A stretch of 17,651 nt of DNA from an uncultured Rubrobacteraceae bacterium (lineage in GTDB: Bacteria > Actinomycetota > Rubrobacteria > Rubrobacterales > Rubrobacteraceae): the NCBI GenBank assembly GCA_902806105.1, contig CADCVI010000014.1:1-17651 (forward strand), read 5' to 3'. The notes below the pieces were generated by a model that did not search any database, was not told where the DNA came from, and was given only the letters and a program-made list of their open reading frames with translations. Positions within the stretch are counted from its first letter, which is position 1, and each line of letters begins with the position of its first letter. The position numbers were made by a program, and so were the translations under genes. Shown here one piece after another: positions 1 through 7,215 of this stretch.

Positions 1-96
1 AAATTTGCCCAGGGCGCATCGACCAGGGCCAGCCAGCTTCAAGATTCGATAGAGGAGATCAACCTTCGCCTGCAAGAACTCCGACACACCATCTAG
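1..96 (+). CDS. C-terminal tail of an unidentified protein (5' end outside the window)
   Basis: Frame 1 is open from the first base to a TAG at 94-96 and encodes 31 residues. The second half alternates hydrophobic and charged residues in a heptad-like way (SQLQDSIEEI then NLRLQELRHTI), as expected for an amphipathic helix or coiled coil at a protein's end. That is more protein-like than any reading of the following 750 bases. The family cannot be recognised from so short a piece. It could be the tail of a regulator, a secretion-type protein or a transposase-like protein. A chance open frame is also possible at this length, so confidence is moderate. Confidence 0.45.
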   Translation, partial: KFAQGASTRASQLQDSIEEINLRLQELRHTI

Positions 97-845
97 CCTA
101 ACGCTCCTCGATCCCCCGTCCCCCGAGGGAAACCCAACCAGACCAGGACCGCCCCCATACCTTCAGCGCCGACCGGCCTGCCCCAACCCCAGCGTGCTTG
201 TCCTCCACGGACGCACGAAGACCCAGGGGCGAACTGCACAGGGCGCGAACTCGCGACCTTGCGCCGCCGTAGCTCGGGAATTTGAGCTTGGAGCCCCTTG
301 CACCTTCCGTCTCCCTACAAGAAACGCACCCCACTATCTGACACGAGACGACAGGATCCGCCGCCGATCCCCTTGCGATCAGTGGTTCGTCGACACAGGC
401 TACGAGCCACCTCGGGTTGTTCGACGCAACTCGACGCGAGCCCCTCGCTGGCCGCGAAACCATTCTTCTCGGGCTACCGACAAGCGTGCTCGATGCCATT
501 TCCGACACAACCAGAATCCCTATATAGACCACAGAGGAAAAGGCATGCTCGTCGGCTTCACCCCAAGCGGCCGCCTTGCAAACAAGGCAATGCGCACTCG
601 GTTCGCAGTTAAAGGATCTTCGATTCCTTCTAACAGCGTGCAAGGGTGCCGAGAGTCAGCGGTAAGCATCTCCGAACCGGCACGCTACAAGGATGTCGGG
701 GAAGAAACGCGGAGGGTTTGTTTACTTCTACAAAGCTGTAGACCGAGCCGCAGGAGAGCCAGGGAGGCACTCTGCGAGGAGGTGAGAGAGGCCGCGTCCA
801 CCCTCTGCAAAGAGAGTGAGCTGCGGGGATATTAAGGGGTTGTTA
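97..845. other. Gene-poor stretch with several short perfect hairpins
   Basis: No convincing protein gene is visible. The open frames here (for example 194-835 on + and 98-643 on -) are arginine- and serine-rich, lack a ribosome binding site and resemble no family known to me. Base composition is visibly less GC-rich than in the flanking genes. The stretch contains a perfect 6-bp hairpin with a CAAA loop at 573-588, an imperfect hairpin AAGGA/TCCTT around 612-628, and an 8-bp stem with a GCAA loop at 799-818. It could be a structured RNA, the eroded remains of a gene or mobile element, or plain spacer. No tRNA, RNase P, tmRNA or SRP RNA signature was found. Confidence 0.5.
799..818 (-). terminator. 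Stem-loop 28 bases downstream of the coiled-coil gene
   Basis: On the - strand CACTCTCT pairs with AGAGGGTG (8 bp, one G-U) around a TTGC loop, just after the TAA of the gene at 846. There is no T-run after the stem, so it is at best an atypical terminator, as is common in high-GC actinobacteria. On the + strand the same stem carries a GCAA (GNRA) tetraloop and could belong to a structured RNA instead. Confidence 0.3.
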
Positions 846-1412
846 TTAGGCGGAGCTGGCGCGCCAGCCCTGACCGTCCTCACGGGCTTCAGGTTCGGAC
901 TCTTCGGTTGGCCTCGGCTCGGTGGCCTTTGGGGGCTTCGTGAGCGCGGGCGAAGAGCTTGTCAACTCCTGGCGCGACTCCCCGACGGAGACCAGAGAAT
1001 CCTCGAACCAGCTCTCGAGCTGGCCCATCACCCTGTCGCGGTACACCTCGGAGCCGCCCTCTATCTCACGAGCGTAACGCTCCGCGCGGTCTATGGTCTC
1101 GCCAGCGCGCCGCTGCGAGCGACGGTACAACTCCGTATCCACTACGTTCGCTTCCGCGCGCTCGTGCGCGTCCTCAACGATCCTGCGTGCTTCTTCCTCG
1201 GCAGCAGCAACGACCGCCGCGCACTCCCGGCGAATAGACTCCGCCTCCGACAACTCCCCCGGCAAAGAGTTGCGAAGCTCGTCCAACATCACGAGAAGGT
1301 CGGCCCGGTCCACGACCGCCCGGCCCCTGCGCATCGGCACGCGGGAGGCGTCCTGAACGATCGCCTCCAACTCGTCCAATACTCCGCTGATGTATTCCAT
1401 GTCCTCTCTCAT
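846..1412 (-). CDS. DivIVA / ATP-synthase-b-like coiled-coil protein
   Basis: The product is about 188 residues and contains no membrane segment. An N-terminal part of the type LDELEAIVQ...RVPMRRGRAVVDRADLLVMLDELRNSLP is followed by a long alanine/glutamate/arginine-rich helix and a proline/glutamate-rich tail. The combination of a short leader, a VVxRAxLLxxLDELRxSLP block and a long helix is typical of actinobacterial proteins annotated as DivIVA-domain or ATP-synthase-F0-b-like, often found near coaD and rpmF. Such proteins are thought to be scaffolds linked to cell growth, but their role is not settled. The start is uncertain. The frame extends to a GTG at 1430 with no ribosome binding site. 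An ATG at 1412 has a weak AGGG upstream. A third start at 1400 would begin right at the conserved part. Here the gene stands alone between two gene-poor stretches, without its usual neighbours in view. Confidence 0.75.
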   Translation of the reverse strand: MREDMEYISGVLDELEAIVQDASRVPMRRGRAVVDRADLLVMLDELRNSLPGELSEAESIRRECAAVVAAAEEEARRIVEDAHERAEANVVDTELYRRSQRRAGETIDRAERYAREIEGGSEVYRDRVMGQLESWFEDSLVSVGESRQELTSSSPALTKPPKATEPRPTEESEPEAREDGQGWRASSA

Positions 1413-1484
1413 GGGGTCCAACCCTAGCACGGCTATTGAGGCTACGCTAGCCTTTCTGAAAGTATTTTTCGGAGCTTAACCTAA

Positions 1485-1544
1485 AGGTGAGATCTAATTT
1501 CACCTGCGTATCAACTTTGGTTGTATCTCTGGGTGAGGTCACCC
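1485..1544. promoter_or_regulatory. Pair of GGTGA/TCACC palindromes upstream of the coiled-coil gene
   Basis: AGGTGA (1485-1490) and TCACCT (1500-1505) form a perfect 6+6 inverted repeat with a 9-base spacer. GGGTGA (1531-1536) and TCACCC (1539-1544) form a second with a 2-base spacer. Both share the half-site GGTGA, and they lie about 75 to 130 bases upstream of the leftward gene's start. Two sites for one regulator would look like this, but neither motif matches an operator I can name. Confidence 0.3.
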
Positions 1545-2240
1545 TACTCGGCCTTGCGTCCGCCAGCGTTTGTGGCTTGTATACGCGGTTTTGTGGGGTG
1601 CGTCGATCTCATGCGGAGCCGTCCCGGCAAGGTTGAAGTAGGATAGCAGGTATAGATCTGCCCCAGAAACAGCATCGAAAGTTGGGCCACGATATGCGGC
1701 TCGGCGGGCCGTCAGAGGATGCGCACGACGGCCTCCTACCGTGCGTCAGCGGGCCGTTCACGGAGGTTTCTCCGGGTGGTTCAAGGACGTGTAGATGCTA
1801 ATGCGGAAGGTAGAAGTTCCTTGCGCCGACCACCGTTTGGAGACCCACGAGCGCACCATGTGAGCACGAAGCAAGGCGGGGCAAGTGATGGCGTCTTCGG
1901 CCGGATGGGCCCTTCTGCCTCTGCGCATGCCGGGAGGCGGTGGTTGCAAGGATAGATCGGCCGTACCAACCTCGTCGGGAATGTCTTTAGACCGTGGTCG
2001 GACCGGAGCCCGGATGCCGCCCCGCTAGCTCGCATCCTGGTGACGGCCAGCGCTGCATGCCAGCCCTGCCCGCGGCACCGCTTCACGAGGCAGCGGGCGA
2101 GGGGGAGGATCCAGGACCGGCTCGCGGCTTCGACCCCGAACTCCGTTCGAGGGTCCGCTCTCCTTTCGAGAACGGCCTCCGACCGCAGGGGTAAACGAGC
2201 CCCGTTCGAAACCCCGGCCTCCGGAGGGCGGACGTGTAGA

Positions 2241-2273
2241 GGTAGCGCACGGGGAGCTTCCTCGCGAAGCTAC
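2241..2273 (-). terminator. Possible terminator of the dnaK operon
   Basis: It lies 76 bases after the stop of the last heat-shock operon gene. Two alternative stems can form. One is AGCTTC/GAAGCT with a 5-base loop. The other is a longer GGTAGC/GCTACC pairing that encloses most of it. There is no T-run, so termination here is plausible but not shown. Confidence 0.3.
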
Positions 2274-2348
2274 CGCGTATCGCGGCTAGATACCAGGGGT
2301 GTAAGAGTTATGAGGCGTTTTGTGGGCGGGGTGGAGAAGCGTGCCTTC

Positions 2349-2837
2349 TCAGGAGCCGCGGCTGTTGTAGACGGCGAAGCCTATGGCGACGATGGGCTCC
2401 AGGATCGCGAAGGGGCTGATGTTACCTTCGAGCAGGCGCGGCGCGACGAACGGCAGGAACGCCAGGGCGACCGCGACGCCGGCGATGGTCATGGCCACGG
2501 GGCCGCCGTTGCGACCGCCGGCCCGGAGGATCAGGATGCCCGCCCCGTATCCCGCGAGGCCGCAGAGTATGAGGCTGCCGGTCCCGAACTGGGTGGCGAG
2601 CCACGCGACCGGCATGCCGAGGAGCACGACCGCGACCCCGGCGAGGAGGCTCCAGAGGACCTGGTTCGTCTTCATAACCCCCGCCCGGGCGCTTCTGGGG
2701 AGCCTGGCGTCATCGGGACACTTGATGCCGACCTCGGTCTGCCTCATGCACTCGGTGCAGATGGGCCGTCCGCAGGTAGCGCAGGAGACGCGCGTCTCCC
2801 TCTTCGGGTGCCGGTAGCAGTACTTCGTCTCGGCCAC
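2349..2837 (-). CDS. B-box-type zinc-finger membrane protein in the HspR operon
   Basis: The product has 162 residues. Residues 7-43 carry a metal-binding pattern (C7, H10, C19, C22, C27, C30, C40, D43) of the B-box-like zinc-finger type. In many actinobacteria this finger precedes a rhomboid protease or other membrane domain (CYRHP...CATCGRPIC...C). Instead of a rhomboid, four hydrophobic helices follow at about 60-82, 86-106, 112-133 and 142-157, with no Ser-His protease motif. The GTG start directly abuts the TAA of hspR (zero gap), so translation is probably coupled, and the gene is the fifth of the dnaK operon. Its function is unknown. Position and finger suggest a membrane protein made with the chaperones, perhaps for membrane-protein quality control, but that is inference. 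The zinc-finger and membrane assignments are strong; the role is not. Confidence 0.8.
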   Translation of the reverse strand: MAETKYCYRHPKRETRVSCATCGRPICTECMRQTEVGIKCPDDARLPRSARAGVMKTNQVLWSLLAGVAVVLLGMPVAWLATQFGTGSLILCGLAGYGAGILILRAGGRNGGPVAMTIAGVAVALAFLPFVAPRLLEGNISPFAILEPIVAIGFAVYNSRGS

Positions 2838-3260
2838 TTAAAACTCCCTCCGACGGCGCCTCTCGTCGCGCGAGATCTCGCTCCTCACGACCTCCCCGCG
2901 CGGCACCACCATGATCTCGCGCTTGTAACTACGGTGTATCTCCTGGACGGCCGTCCCGTGCTCTGCCTTCTGCCGCTCCAGCTCCTCGCGCAGCCGGGCG
3001 TTCTCGAACTCCGCCCTGGCGAGCTTCCCTTCGAGGTCCAGGACCTTCCTGACCCCGGCGAGGTTCATGCCCATCTCCTGCGTGAGCTTCTGTATGTACC
3101 TTCCAAGCTCCACGTCCTCCTGGGAGTAGAGCCTGGTGTTCTTGATGCTCTTGCGCGGGCGGAGCAGGCCCTTCTGCTCGTACATCCGCAGGGTCTGCGG
3201 GTGTACCCCGATCAACTCTGCCGCCACCCCTATCATAAACACGGGACGCCTACGGCTCAT
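2838..3260 (-). CDS. hspR: HspR, MerR-family heat-shock repressor
   Basis: The product has 140 residues. Residues 8-75 form a MerR-type winged helix-turn-helix (IGVAAELIGVHPQTLRMYEQKGLL, wing at NTRLYS 41-46), followed by a predicted coiled coil (about 75-112) and a basic tail. This is the HspR pattern. In Streptomyces and Mycobacterium HspR binds HAIR inverted repeats, uses DnaK as co-repressor and shuts off the dnaK operon. The ATG is one base after the dnaJ stop, and the gene is fourth in dnaK-grpE-dnaJ-hspR, the classical actinobacterial order. A HAIR-like site is visible upstream of dnaK (7105-7125), which supports autoregulation. HspR is preferred over other MerR proteins because of this context and the absence of an effector-binding domain. 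Confidence 0.95.
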   Translation of the reverse strand: MSRRRPVFMIGVAAELIGVHPQTLRMYEQKGLLRPRKSIKNTRLYSQEDVELGRYIQKLTQEMGMNLAGVRKVLDLEGKLARAEFENARLREELERQKAEHGTAVQEIHRSYKREIMVVPRGEVVRSEISRDERRRRREF

Positions 3261-3261
3261 C

Positions 3262-4404
3262 CTACGACGCCGCCTCCTCCGCCTCGCGCGAGAGGCGCAA
3301 GAGCTCTCCGCGCACGTCCTCGTCCCGCTCGTCCGCGAGAGCTTCGAGGATCTCCTTCTCCCTCCTCGTGAGCGTCTTCGGGACCACGACCCGCACCCGG
3401 ACCACGAGATCTCCCGGCTCCCCGCCCCGCGAGCGCGACGAGACCATCTTCGGCGCCCCGGCCCCGCGGACCTTGAGACGTTTGCCGTCCTGCGTACCGG
3501 GGGGCAGCTTCAGCCGCACCGTCCCCCCTGCGGGCTTCGGAACCTCGATCTCCGCCCCGAGAGCCGCCTCGACGAAGCTCACCGGCGCCTCGACGACGAA
3601 GTCGTCCCCGCGCCGCTCGAAGACGGGATGCTCCTCGACCTGCGTCGTCACGTACAGATCCCCCGGCGGACCGCCCTTCCTCCCCGCGCTCCCCCTCCCG
3701 GCGAGCCGTACCCTCGTCCCGGTCTTGGCCCCGCCCGGTATCCTTACGGTGACCTGCCTGTTCTTCCGCAACCGTCCCGCCCCCGAACACCTCTTGCAGG
3801 GCTTCTCGACGACCGTCCCCTCTCCCCCGCACCGGCCGCACGGCTCCGAGAGCGCGAAGAAACCCTGATCCCGGCTCCTCACACCCCGGCCACCGCAATC
3901 CGGACAGGGCCGGGGCGCGGTCCCCGGCGAAGCGCCAGTGCCGCGACAATCCTCGCAAGACTCCTCGACCGGGGCCGATACCCGGGTCGTAGCCCCCTCC
4001 AGCGCTTCCTTGAACTTCAGGTTTACGGTGACAGTTACGTCGTCTCCCCGAACGGCCTGAGGCCTGCCCCGTGCGCCGCCGTATGCCCCGCCGAAGACGT
4101 CGCCGAAGCTGCCGAAGAGATCCGAGAGGTCGGTGAAGTCGCCGGGGGCGGCGGTACTACGGGCACCCTGCGGTGACTGTCCGAAGTAGGAGCGCGGTCC
4201 CTCGTCGTACTCGCGCCGTTTCTCGGCGTTGGAGAGGATCTCGTAGGCGTGCTGCACCTCCTTGAAACGCTCCTCGGCCCCCTTGTCGTTGGGGTTGGCA
4301 TCGGGATGGTACTTGCGCGCGAGCTTGCGGTAGGAGCGCCGGATCTCCTCCTGCGTCGCCCCCTTCGAAACCCCGAGTACCTTGTATAAATCCCCAACGG
4401 CCAT
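3262..4404 (-). CDS. dnaJ: DnaJ (Hsp40) co-chaperone
   Basis: This is a type I J-protein of 380 residues, close to the usual length. The J domain (about 5-68) carries the HPD triad at 33-35 that stimulates DnaK ATPase. A glycine/phenylalanine-rich linker lies around 88-112. Four CxxCxGxG zinc repeats follow (CEDCRGTG from 150, [24 protein letters not shown] from 203), all intact. The C-terminal beta-rich substrate-binding domains come after them. It delivers unfolded clients to DnaK in the cytoplasm. The ATG lies two bases after the grpE stop, and hspR starts one base after its own stop, so the cluster is translated as a compact operon. Presence next to hspR suggests it is the HspR-controlled, DnaK-dedicated copy; actinobacteria often have a second dnaJ elsewhere. 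Confidence 0.97.
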   Translation of the reverse strand: MAVGDLYKVLGVSKGATQEEIRRSYRKLARKYHPDANPNDKGAEERFKEVQHAYEILSNAEKRREYDEGPRSYFGQSPQGARSTAAPGDFTDLSDLFGSFGDVFGGAYGGARGRPQAVRGDDVTVTVNLKFKEALEGATTRVSAPVEESCEDCRGTGASPGTAPRPCPDCGGRGVRSRDQGFFALSEPCGRCGGEGTVVEKPCKRCSGAGRLRKNRQVTVRIPGGAKTGTRVRLAGRGSAGRKGGPPGDLYVTTQVEEHPVFERRGDDFVVEAPVSFVEAALGAEIEVPKPAGGTVRLKLPPGTQDGKRLKVRGAGAPKMVSSRSRGGEPGDLVVRVRVVVPKTLTRREKEILEALADERDEDVRGELLRLSREAEEAAS

Positions 4405-4406
4405 CT

Positions 4407-5075
4407 CTAAACCTGTTTCGCAACTATAACCTTGGCCGGACGGATCGCCCTACCGTTCAACGTGTACCCGCGTTCGAGGGTCTGGATGATCGTGTCCTCT
4501 TCATGCTCGTCGGAGGGCTGGCCCATGACGGCCTCGTGGACCACGGGGTCGAAGGGCTCGCCGTCGGACTCGACGGGGGTGAGGCCCTGCTCCGCGAGCA
4601 CGGAGACGAGCTGCTCGCGCGTAGCGCGCACGCCGCCGCGGATGTCGCCCTCGGCGGTAAGGGCGCGGTCGAGGTTATCGAGGACGGGGAGAAGCTCGCG
4701 GACGAGGCTCTCGGAGGCGGACTGGACGAAGCGTGCCCGGTCCCTCTCCAGCCGCTTCTTGGCGTTCTCCATTTCGGCCTTCATGCGGCGCACGTCGTCG
4801 AGGTAGGCGTCGCGCTCGCGGCGGGCCTCGGCGAGCTCGGTGGCGAGTGCTACAACCTCTTCGCGCGCCAGCTCGGCTTCTTCCTCCGGCTCGGCCTCCG
4901 GCTCCTCGTCGAACGCCTCGTCGGCGAGATGAGGGATGACGCCGGGGTCCTCGGAGCCCCCCATCTCGATGGGCTCGGAGACCGGGTCCGGCGTCTCCGG
5001 CGGGGAGTCCGGCACGTCGTGCTGCTGCTCCCGGGAGTCCTCGCCGTCCGGGCGGCGCTGCTCTTCGTTGCTCAA
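4407..5075 (-). CDS. grpE: GrpE nucleotide exchange factor
   Basis: The product has 222 residues. The first roughly 65 residues are strongly acidic and probably disordered. A long coiled coil follows (about 65-120, ending [18 protein letters not shown]), then the beta-rich head that ends [21 protein letters not shown], which is the typical GrpE C-terminus. GrpE dimers release ADP from DnaK and may act as thermosensors. The start is a TTG at 5075, preceded by a strong AGGAGGT with an 11-base spacer; no other in-frame start fits, as a stop codon lies just upstream. The gap to dnaK is 78 bases and holds a 10-bp hairpin. It is longer than the other junctions in this operon and may allow grpE to be expressed at a different level from dnaK. 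Confidence 0.95.
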   Translation of the reverse strand: MSNEEQRRPDGEDSREQQHDVPDSPPETPDPVSEPIEMGGSEDPGVIPHLADEAFDEEPEAEPEEEAELAREEVVALATELAEARRERDAYLDDVRRMKAEMENAKKRLERDRARFVQSASESLVRELLPVLDNLDRALTAEGDIRGGVRATREQLVSVLAEQGLTPVESDGEPFDPVVHEAVMGQPSDEHEEDTIIQTLERGYTLNGRAIRPAKVIVAKQV

Positions 5076-5106
5076 AGCTTGCCTACACCTCCTGAGACCA
5101 GGGGTA

Positions 5107-5136
5107 GCGGCGCGGGACTTATAGGGCCCGCGCCGC
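5107..5136 (-). other. 10-bp hairpin between dnaK and grpE
   Basis: GCGGCGCGGG and CCCGCGCCGC (5107-5116 and 5127-5136) pair perfectly around a 10-base loop. The hairpin sits in the only sizeable gap of the operon, about 17 bases after the dnaK stop and 31 bases before the grpE start. It is not followed by a T-run, so partial termination, mRNA processing or 3'-end stabilisation of the dnaK message are all possible. The sequence shows only the structure. Confidence 0.6.
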
Positions 5137-5153
5137 GTTTCCCTGAGGGGTAC

Positions 5154-7052
5154 TTACCTCTTGCCTGCGTCGTTCTCGTCGTCGACGATCTCGGCGTCCT
5201 CGACGACGTCCTCCTCCGGGCCGTCGGCGGTGGCCGTGGCCTGCTGCTGGGAGGCGTTCTGGTAGAGCACCTCGGAGAGCTTGTGGGAGGCGGTCAGGAG
5301 GGACTCCTGCTTCTCCTTGATCCTCTCGACGTCGTCGCCGGCGAGGGCCTCCTTCGTCTCCTTTATGGCGTCCTCGATCTCGCTCTTCGTCGCGGCGTCC
5401 ACCTTGCCGTCGACGTCCTTGAGGGAGCGCTCGATGGAGTAGACGAGGTTGTCCGTGTTGTTGCGGACGTCGGCCTCCTCCTTGCGGCGGCGGTCCTCCT
5501 CGGCATGCGCCTCGGCGTCGCGGACCATCTGGTCGATGTCCTTGTCGTCGAGACCGCTGGAGGAGCTGATCGTGATCCGCTGCTCCTTGCCCGTCCCGAG
5601 GTCCTTGGCGCCGACGTTCACGATGCCGTTGGCGTCGATGTCGAAGGTCACCTCGATCTGGGGGACGCCGCGCGGGGCCGGCGGGAGGCCGACAAGCTGG
5701 AAGTTGCCGATCAGCTTGTTGTAGGCCGCGATCTCGCGCTCGCCCTGATAAACCTTGATCTCGACGGAGCCCTGGTTGTCGTCGGCCGTGGTAAAGACCT
5801 CGGACTTGCGCGTCGGGATCGTGGTGTTCCGCTCGATGAGCTTCGTCATCACGCCGCCCTTGGTCTCGATGCCGAGGGAGAGCGGGGTGACGTCGAGGAG
5901 CAGGACGTCCTTGACCTCGCCCGCGAGGACGCCGGCCTGGATGGCGGCACCCACCGCGACTACCTCATCCGGGTTGATGCCCTTGTTCGGCTCCTTGCCC
6001 GTGATCTCCTTGACCTTCTCCTGGATGGCCGGGATGCGCGTCGAGCCGCCGACGAGGATGATCTGGTCGATCTGCCCGCCTTCGAGCCCGGCGTCCTTCA
6101 TGGCCTGGCGCACCGGGCCTGCCGTCCCCTCGACGAGGTCTGCGGTCAGGTTGTTGAACTGCGCCCGCGTGAGCGTAAGATCGAGGTGCTTCGGGCCGTT
6201 CGCGTCGGCAGTGATGAACGGGAGGTTGATGGAGGTGCTCGTCGTGGAAGAGAGCTCCTTCTTGGCCTTCTCGGCGGCCTCGACCAGGCGCTGGGTCGCC
6301 ATCTTGTCCTTGGAGAGGTCTATCCCCGAGTCCTTCCTGAACTCGGAGACGATCCACTCGACTACCTTCTGGTCGAAGTCGTCGCCGCCGAGGTGGTTGT
6401 TGCCGCTCGTCGCCTTGACCTCGAAGACGCCCTCGCCGAGCTCCAGGATGGAGACGTCGAACGTACCGCCGCCCAGGTCGAAGACGAGGATGGTCTGCTC
6501 GGTCTCCTTGTCGAGGCCGTAGGCGAGCGCCGCCGCCGTCGGCTCGTTGATGATCCGCTTGACGTTCAGCCCGGCGATCCTGCCCGCGTCCTTCGTGGCC
6601 TGCCGCTGCGCGTCCTCGAAGTAGGCGGGCACGGTGACGACGGCCTCGGTGACCTCCTCGCCCAGGTACTCCTCGGCGTCCCTCTTGAGCTTCTGGAGGA
6701 TCATCGCGGAGATCTCGGCCGGAGAATGGTCCTTGTCGCCCGCCCGCACGCGCACGTCGCCGCCCGGACCGTCGACCACCTCGTAGCCCACCGTCCCGGC
6801 CTCGGCCGAGACCTCCCTGAACCGTCGGCCCATGAAACGCTTGACCGAGTAGATCGTCCGGTCAGGGTTGGTCACCGCCTGGCGCCGCGCCAACTGGCCT
6901 ACCAGCCGGTCCCCGCTCTTCCGGTCGAACGCCACCACCGACGGCGTCGTCCTCTCACCCTCGGAGTTGGTGATGACCACCGGGTCCCCACCCTCCAGAA
7001 CCGCGACACAACTGTTAGTCGTGCCGAGGTCTATGCCAATGCTCTTGCCCAT
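5154..7052 (-). CDS. dnaK: DnaK (Hsp70) chaperone
   Basis: The product has 632 residues, a normal DnaK length. The ATPase domain shows phosphate-1 GIDLGTTNS (6-14), phosphate-2 [11 protein letters not shown] (191-201) and the adenosine-binding [10 protein letters not shown]. The interdomain linker [11 protein letters not shown] is at 382-392, followed by the peptide-binding beta domain, the helical lid and an acidic tail ([13 protein letters not shown]). It folds and refolds client proteins with DnaJ and GrpE, and in actinobacteria it also acts as co-repressor of HspR. The ATG at 7052 has a good GAGGAG ribosome binding site (7059-7064) with a 6-base spacer. It is the first gene of the operon, divergent from a two-component system. 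Upstream lies a promoter overlapped by a HAIR-like repeat. Confidence 0.98.
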   Translation of the reverse strand: MGKSIGIDLGTTNSCVAVLEGGDPVVITNSEGERTTPSVVAFDRKSGDRLVGQLARRQAVTNPDRTIYSVKRFMGRRFREVSAEAGTVGYEVVDGPGGDVRVRAGDKDHSPAEISAMILQKLKRDAEEYLGEEVTEAVVTVPAYFEDAQRQATKDAGRIAGLNVKRIINEPTAAALAYGLDKETEQTILVFDLGGGTFDVSILELGEGVFEVKATSGNNHLGGDDFDQKVVEWIVSEFRKDSGIDLSKDKMATQRLVEAAEKAKKELSSTTSTSINLPFITADANGPKHLDLTLTRAQFNNLTADLVEGTAGPVRQAMKDAGLEGGQIDQIILVGGSTRIPAIQEKVKEITGKEPNKGINPDEVVAVGAAIQAGVLAGEVKDVLLLDVTPLSLGIETKGGVMTKLIERNTTIPTRKSEVFTTADDNQGSVEIKVYQGEREIAAYNKLIGNFQLVGLPPAPRGVPQIEVTFDIDANGIVNVGAKDLGTGKEQRITISSSSGLDDKDIDQMVRDAEAHAEEDRRRKEEADVRNNTDNLVYSIERSLKDVDGKVDAATKSEIEDAIKETKEALAGDDVERIKEKQESLLTASHKLSEVLYQNASQQQATATADGPEEDVVEDAEIVDDENDAGKR

Positions 7053-7095
7053 GCGGATCTCCTCAACAGTATCGCTTCTGATCTAAGGCAAGGCC

Positions 7096-7124
7096 AGTAT
7101 AAAATCTAAGTCTCTCGCATTCAA
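7096..7124 (-). promoter_or_regulatory. Sigma-A-type promoter of the dnaK operon
   Basis: On the - strand, TTGAAT (7119-7124) and TATACT (7096-7101) are separated by exactly 17 bases. The -10 matches consensus at five of six positions and the -35 at four. Transcription would start about 37 bases before the dnaK ATG. The -35 lies inside the left arm of a HAIR-like repeat, so repressor binding would block RNA polymerase. Confidence 0.7.
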
Positions 7125-7125
7125 G
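7105..7125. promoter_or_regulatory. HAIR-like operator for HspR
   Basis: Read on the - strand the site is CTTGAAT-N7-ACTTAGA. The HAIR consensus known from Streptomyces is CTTGAGT-N7-ACTCAAG. The spacer is exactly seven bases, the first arm matches at six of seven positions and the second at four. It sits on the -35 of the dnaK promoter in an operon that encodes HspR. The weak second arm means affinity may be lower than for a canonical HAIR. Confidence 0.65.
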
Positions 7126-7147
7126 TTTCTGCCCCCGTCTGTCGGAG

Positions 7148-7153
7148 TATACT
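7148..7153 (+). promoter_or_regulatory. Possible -10 box for the two-component operon
   Basis: TATACT lies about 62 bases before the chosen TTG start of the response regulator. It is part of the palindrome AGTATACT (7146-7153), so it reads the same on both strands. No good -35 is found 16-19 bases upstream, so this is only a candidate. Confidence 0.3.
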
Positions 7154-7215
7154 TTGGGCGATTTGTACCGGATGTTGTTGCCGGGGCGGCGGTGGGCTGG
7201 AGGTCTTGGGGGGTT

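Larger units (their letters stand above)
1413..2348. other. Gene-poor stretch with palindromes
   Basis: No convincing gene is visible on either strand. The open frames (for example 1719-1955 +, 1781-2086 -, and the start of a long + frame from 2040) have no ribosome binding site and a shadow-like composition. The part next to the coiled-coil gene is AT-richer and holds two related palindromes, AGGTGA...TCACCT at 1485-1505 and GGGTGA-GG-TCACCC at 1531-1544, which could be operators. A GGCTA/TAGCC repeat lies at 1431-1452. No clear -35/-10 pair was found for the leftward gene. A stem-loop at 2241-2273 lies downstream of the heat-shock operon. Confidence 0.45.

Noticed and set aside
260..305. 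A tRNA-like D arm (TAGCTC ... GAGC) and a nearby T-arm-like GAGTTCG
   Set aside because: The D stem pairs by chance. No anticodon stem, acceptor stem or T stem can be formed at the proper distances.
194..835. A 213-codon + frame in the left gene-poor stretch
   Set aside because: It has no ribosome binding site and an arginine-, serine- and cysteine-rich composition without any recognisable fold. The opposite strand is equally open, which points to chance.
2195..2216. GTTCGAAA, reminiscent of a tRNA T loop
   Set aside because: The flanking five-base segments (CCCCG and CCCCG) are not complementary, and there is no cloverleaf around them.
2040..3371. A 443-codon + frame covering the zinc-finger and hspR genes
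   Set aside because: It is antisense to two well-supported genes, and its first part lies in the gene-poor region with arginine-rich, non-conserved sequence.
4503..7109. An 868-codon open frame on the + strand opposite dnaK and grpE
   Set aside because: It lies exactly antisense to clearly conserved dnaK and grpE genes. Its composition (Val, Leu, Asp and Gly rich) is what G/C third-position bias produces on the opposite strand. There is no ribosome binding site. Long antisense frames over dnaK are a known artefact.
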